Shown here piece by piece: positions 59,489 to 64,000 of a stretch of 64,000 nt of DNA; the stretch's first letter is position 1; each line of letters begins with the position of its first letter. The notes below the pieces were generated by a model that was not told the origin of the DNA, ran no database searches, and saw only the letters and a list, made by a program, of their open reading frames with translations. This DNA comes from Edaphochlamys debaryana (lineage: Eukaryota; Chlorophyta; Chlorophyceae; Chlamydomonadales): the NCBI GenBank assembly GCA_016858145.1, contig JAEHOE010000010.1, forward strand, positions 1,302,001 through 1,366,000, written 5' to 3'. A program made the translations under genes and the position numbers.

Positions 59489-61718
59489 TTAATAGATGCG
59501 CTCCAGGACGTAGTCCACCATGAGGCGCAGCGAGCGGCGCGCGGGGCCCTCGGGCAGGCACTCCAGCGCCGACAGCGCCATGTCAGCCTGCTGCCGCGCC
59601 AGCATGCGCGCCTCCTCGATGCCGCCCGTCTCGTTGACGAGCTGCGAAGCAAGAGGAGTGCAAGCGGGGGAAAGAGATGTCAGCATGGCCATGAGCACAA
59701 CTGGGCGACGGGTCAGGCTGAAGAGACAGGCAGGTAGGCCCTGCGGTGCGGTGCGAGCAATGTGGTGAGACGTCCATGCCCAGGCAGCCCGGCCCACCTG
59801 CAGCGCGCGCTCCATGCTGCCCTCCTCCACGAACTCGGAGCTGATGATGTCCAGCAGCTCGGGCGACTTGCGCAGAGCGAAGATGACCGGCGCCGTCAGG
59901 TTGCCGCTGGCCAGGTCCTGGCCCTGCAGGTGGGAGGGCGGGCGGAAAGTGTTCAAGCCACGACCCCTGCAGGACACCCAGAACGATTTGGGTTCCCAAA
60001 CCGGCAGTTCGCCGAGTCCCAGCCGCAAGGACCCTGCCCGTGCCCTGCTTCCCTGCAACCCAGTAACCAAATCCCTCCACACCAGATCGAGGACACTCTC
60101 CGCCGCTAGGGCACTGTGCCCCGGCACGCCAGGCCCCCAGCACTCAGGACACGCGAGCCGCCTCCCACCTGCGGCTTGCCGAGCTGCTCGGAGGTCTGCG
60201 TGAAGTCCAGGATGTCGTCCACCACCTGGAAGGCCAGGCCCAGGTGCTTGCCGTAGCTGTACATGGCCTCCTTGACCTGAGGGAGGGAGGAGGCGCAAAA
60301 GAAACCAGCTCAGTGACCACGGAGGGGGCCAGAACAATGCCCGGCATAGCGGGGCAGCCAGCTGAAGCGGGCTCAGGGCGGTAGTCCATTGACATGGGAA
60401 CCTTCATTCACGCAACCCTGGCTGACACCTCATGCTCCTGCCCTGGTTCGACATCGCTTAGTCAACGTCAACCCACCTCCACGGGCGAGTCGCTGAACAC
60501 GGCGGCCGAGCGGCAGCTGGCGGCGATCAGCGACGCCGTCTTGTAGAAGGACTTGTCCAGGTAATTGTCCAGCGTGATGTCCGTGTCGAACAGGCTCGCC
60601 GCCTGGCTGATTTCACCGTTGGCAAAGTCCGCAATCACCTGGGAAATGAGCTTGATGACCTGCGCATTGGTGGCACGTGCGAAGCGGTCGGTAAGGAGGG
60701 CGGGAGTGAAGAGCCAGCAACTAAGCGCGGTTTAGCATAGTGTGGGGATGTGGGTCGGGTAAGCGGAGGTTGGCAGGCAGCGGGTATGGTAGGGGCAGGT
60801 AAGACACGTGTCGTGCGTTGTGAAGGTTCAGCGGTGTGTCCCCAGTGAGTGGTCTCAGGTCCGCGAGGGGGGACGCGCACCTCGAGGTTGTCGAGGTTGG
60901 CCAGGAACCAGGAGGACTGGGCGAAGAGGAAGTCTCCCGCCAGCACGGCCACACGGGTGCCATACATGCTGTTGATGGTCTGCTTGCCTGTGGGTGGAGG
61001 GGTAAGGCCGGGCCCGGGTCAGTGCGTGGGCGTGGACCGCGGCGAACCTGGGCCGCTCGTGTGGGCGCGGCGTGGCGCCAAACCACACGGTCCGCGCACC
61101 TCGCCGAATATCGCACTCGTCCAGCACGTCGTCGTGGACCAGGCTGGCCGTGTGAATCATCTCGGTAATTTCTGCGAGCCTCCGGTGCTTCTCCGTCAGC
61201 TCTCTGCGGGATGCGATGACGAGCCATCAGTGCGCCGGCCAAGCTACCCCCGTCCCCTGCCAGGAGCGCGATTCGATGCTTTTGATGCCCTTGACACAAC
61301 CCGGCAAGAAGGCTCACTTGAGGCCCTCCCGTTGCGCGGTGGAGTGCGCCACCAGAAAGACGATAACAGGGCGCAGCTTCTTGCCGCCGGCGCCAAAGAT
61401 TTGCTCCGCGGCAGCGAGCAGCATCGGGTGGCGGTTGCCCACAACGTTCTTCAGGTTGCGGTTCATCTGCTCCATGTCCTGAGCCACAGGCGACACTATC
61501 TCGCTGAGCAGGTTGGCTGGGGCCACGACCTGCGCCTCCAGCTTGAGAGCCGTAGCTGTCTCCCGTGTGGGCGCGGCGACGCAGGTGCGCACGGCCGAGC
61601 GAGCGGGTTGGCGGTGGTGGTAAGCCCGCGGTCGACTCAGCGCGGGCGGCAGCACGCGCGACGAGCAGCCCACAGAGTCGGGCAAGCTCATACGCTCTGG
61701 GATCGTGGCAGCGAACAT
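59489..61718 (-). CDS. SPS: solanesyl (long-chain polyprenyl) diphosphate synthase, probably plastid
   Basis: Adds isopentenyl units to build the long prenyl side chain, most likely of plastoquinone. Seven exons, minus strand: 61718-61318, 61203-61100, 60987-60881, 60659-60477, 60276-60169, 59923-59798, 59641-59489; 393 residues, phases agreeing. Residues 1-65 are Arg/Ser/Ala-rich, like a plastid transit peptide. The trans-prenyltransferase core shows GGKKLRP (111-117), the first Asp-rich motif DDVLD (158-162) in [16 protein letters not shown], and the second, DDILD (285-289). [17 protein letters not shown] and [17 protein letters not shown] resemble plant solanesyl synthases. Product length cannot be read with certainty; a mitochondrial ubiquinone-type synthase is the alternative. 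The longer in-frame extension to 61,790 has only a GTG, so the ATG at 61,718 is used. Confidence 0.93.
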
Positions 61719-62070
61719 GTTGCTGGTGAGCCGCTGCTCAGCGGTGACGCAGACTGGGGCCCAATCGGCTTGGCTTGCACACAGCCACACAACAAGTAAC
61801 CAGGTATGACGCTGAAGTAAGTGTGTATGCGACTGTGTGGGGTGTGCCTATGTTTACTTGACTCGACAAGCGAGTGGCTTAGGGCCCTGGACCGGGTCCG
61901 AGCCAGTCGCGGGCGCGCCCCATGCCGATGCCCCAGTCCCTCCGACCCCGGCAAACCCCTTCAGCGACCACAAGCATCACCAAAATAATTGAATTGGACA
62001 CGATTACTGCTGCTGCTGTTATAAGGCCGTGTAATTAGGGGCGCGCAAGCGTGAACGCTTGCCAGGCTTG
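61719..62070. promoter_or_regulatory. divergent promoter region between polyprenyl synthase and carboxypeptidase-like genes
   Basis: A 352-bp gap between opposed start codons. It contains an unusually AT-rich stretch for this window at about 61,979-62,037 (including aaaataattgaattg and a ttataa at 62,018-62,023), which may be core-promoter DNA. No specific factor site is recognised. Confidence 0.5.
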
Positions 62071-64000
62071 ATGCTGCTGCGCTGCTGCCCGACGCGATTT
62101 GGTCGTGTCAGTCACACCTTATCAAACGCAATATCAGCTCGGCCGGGTGCGCTGCAGCGACGGTCGCTGATGACGTCAGGCGATTCGGGCGGCGTATCCG
62201 CCGTGGTGATCGCTGGTGCAACGCGGAAGCTTGAAAAGCACAAGTAGGGACAATTGGCCTGATGAGGGGGTAGGGGGCGCTTTGACCCGGCGTCACTCAG
62301 GTCAAAGGGCGGGAACGGCGCGCCGGCTGAGAAGGCAGGGGCAGCCAAGGGGATGGTTTGGCCTGAACCCCAACGTGGGGGCTCCTGCCTGTGAGGGGAG
62401 GTCTTGGGAAAGGGAAGCCAACTGATGATGGCGGGGGGGAAATGCGTCGGGGCTGCCGAGCGGGCAGGCTTGGAGAACGACGGCGACGGACCTGGGCGCG
62501 CGGGGGGGCCCCGCCGAAGGCTTGAGGGGCTTATCGGCACGGGCCCTGGTTCACCCCTTTTCTCACAGTGCATCGCACCCACGGTGCTGCGTGGCCTCGG
62601 CGGCTGCCTCTGGCGCCACTGCGGAGGCCGCAGGGCCAAAGCTAGTGAGCCCTGGCGTCCACGGTGTGCACATCACCTCCGCCATGGACGGAGGCAACAT
62701 CGAGGTAATACTCAACCCTGACAGTGGGTTGGGGAGCGCTGGGGCCTAAGTCTTGAGTCAATCGGGAATATGTCGGGTGGTAATGGGGGACGGGCCATGG
62801 GCGGTAAGCTGTGGCTCGGGCGGTGTTCACCCTCCTGCGGGTGAAACCCTTCGCGGACCCCTGCCTGCTCTCGGCACATGCGGGCAACCAGGTCTGGACC
62901 CTGAGGCCCTCTGCCCCTTGCCTTTCCCTACAACTGTGTTGACTGCGCGCCCACGCCCTCGCCTACCGGGAGCCGCTCCCTTCCCCACACCTTCTCACCC
63001 GCCTCTTGCCCCTAACGCCGCAACGCCCATCACTGCTCACCAACTGCTCACCCGACCCTTGCCCCCTAAGTGGCAGCGCGTATTGGCTGCACCACCCTCC
63101 ACGGCCCCCTCCTCCCCCTCCTGGCCGCCCCCAGGTTCTCGGCTGCCCCGCCGGCGGTGGCGCGGCGGGTGCGCCCCTGACCGTGGACCTGGCTATCCGC
63201 CCCGACCCCTTCTGCGCAACGGACGGCAGGGCGCACTACCAGTGAGCACAGCGGGGTAGACCGAGGGAGAAAGCGGGGGAAAAGAGCCATCTGTCGGAGA
63301 GCATTGGGCGAGGGCATTGCCAGCTCCCCATGCTGCACGTGATCGCACACGGCTGGACGGCTTGTGCGAGTCTTGAGCCCAGGCAGGGTCGTGCGCGGTT
63401 ACAAGACGATCGGAAGGCGCATGAAGGAGGGTCAACTGGTGCTTGAACGACGCCGGGATCCCACACTCCGCGCTCGCCCACCCTTGCCAGGTGGTTCAAC
63501 TTTCGGGTGGTGGGCGCCGCCGGGCGGCCGCTGCGGCTGCGGCTTACTAATGCCGGCGGCGCGTCGTACGGCTCCGCTTGGGAGGGCTACCGCGCTGTGG
63601 CGTCGTACGATCTGCAGGACTGGTTCCGGTGAGGGTTGGGCCTCGGGTTGAGTCTTCCGGGACAGGAATGCTTGGGACCTTAGTCAAGGCCTGCCGTACC
63701 CGGCCTGATTGGTCTGAGTTGTGTCGGGGCAGTAACGAGATGGTCACAGTAAGGTTCTGCGAGATGATTCCAGCATCATTGCAGGGGCAAAGCGAGAGCG
63801 GCTGTCGGTGCGCCCGGACAGTTGCCAGCAGGCTTATGAATGGGCCTGTGAGCACCGGACAGTTAAGGAAATTGAGGCTCCCCACATCCATTGGCATTCC
63901 GACCGCAGTGTGCCCAGCACATCGTACGACGCCTCCGTGGGGACCCTGGTGATCGACCACGTGCCTGAGCAGGACGTCGTACAGTACGCCTACTGGGCGC
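62071..64000 (+). CDS. M14 carboxypeptidase (cytosolic carboxypeptidase-like), 5' part, cut by the right edge
   Basis: Exons: 62071-62243, 62569-62704, 63135-63241, 63491-63628, 63909-64000 and on; about 215 residues visible, phases agreeing. Residues about 85-215 match the N-terminal beta-domain that precedes the catalytic domain in cytosolic carboxypeptidases: HITSAMDGGNIEVV, then QWFNFRVVGAAGRPLRLRL, NAGGASYGSAWEGYRAVAS, DWFRVPSTSYDA and a QYAYW near the edge. The family removes C-terminal residues, often glutamates from tubulin tails; the zinc-binding HxxE lies beyond the window. Exon 1 encodes an Arg/Ser-rich, acid-poor N-terminus (MLLRCCPTRFGRVSHTLS) like a mitochondrial presequence. 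Exons 2-5 are secure. Exon 1 is joined by its gtaggg donor and matching phase, but an unseen alternative first exon or a start at the Met at 62,684 is possible. Confidence 0.8.

Noticed and set aside
61718..61790. Upstream extension of the polyprenyl synthase start
   Set aside because: The in-frame extension begins at GTG rather than ATG; the ATG at 61,718 already gives a good transit-peptide-like N-terminus.

Overview
The window looks like nuclear DNA of a green alga (chlorophyte, Chlamydomonas-like). The evidence is very GC-rich sequence, small genes cut by many short introns with G-rich starts and C-rich ends, N-termini resembling plastid or mitochondrial targeting peptides, TGTAA poly(A)-type signals, and a gene set of plastid and core eukaryotic functions. 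I cannot name the species from the sequence alone.

Layout. Positions 1-30,629 are one uninterrupted satellite array of a 91-bp unit (about 336 copies, about 77% GC), entering from the left edge. It ends abruptly about 470 bp before the first gene. The remaining 33 kb is ordinary gene space with eight genes: (1) a plastid-type RsmD-like rRNA methyltransferase with a very long N-terminal extension, minus strand, 31,104-36,126; (2) a divergently transcribed plastid membrane protein of unknown function, plus, 36,440-38,582; (3) adenylosuccinate lyase, plus, 40,264-46,311; (4) 10-formyltetrahydrofolate synthetase, minus, 47,453-54,230; (5) spliceosomal SmG, minus, 54,996-55,301; (6) a 97-residue single-span membrane protein, minus, 56,435-57,368; (7) a solanesyl/polyprenyl diphosphate synthase, minus, 59,489-61,718; (8) the 5' part of an M14 cytosolic-carboxypeptidase-like gene, plus, 62,071 to the right edge. 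Gene models were built by hand from splice signals; exon phases agree through every model.

How the genes fit together. The window has no operon or dedicated system. Adenylosuccinate lyase (purine synthesis) and formate-tetrahydrofolate ligase (which makes the one-carbon donor used in purine synthesis) lie tail to tail. The polyprenyl synthase probably makes the plastoquinone side chain. The methyltransferase and gene 2 share a 313-bp divergent promoter and both appear plastid-directed.

Most unusual observations. First, in adenylosuccinate lyase a 100-bp segment carrying the intron 3' end, the splice acceptor and the first 20 codons of exon 12 is tandemly repeated eight times, with two older decayed copies upstream; only the last copy continues into the rest of the enzyme. 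Second, smaller duplications of exon-intron boundaries occur twice in the formate-tetrahydrofolate ligase gene, suggesting a recurrent process. Third, about forty single-base indels in the satellite are almost all exact hybrids of the two alleles at known variable sites and cluster away from the unique flank, which points to assembly consensus error rather than biology.
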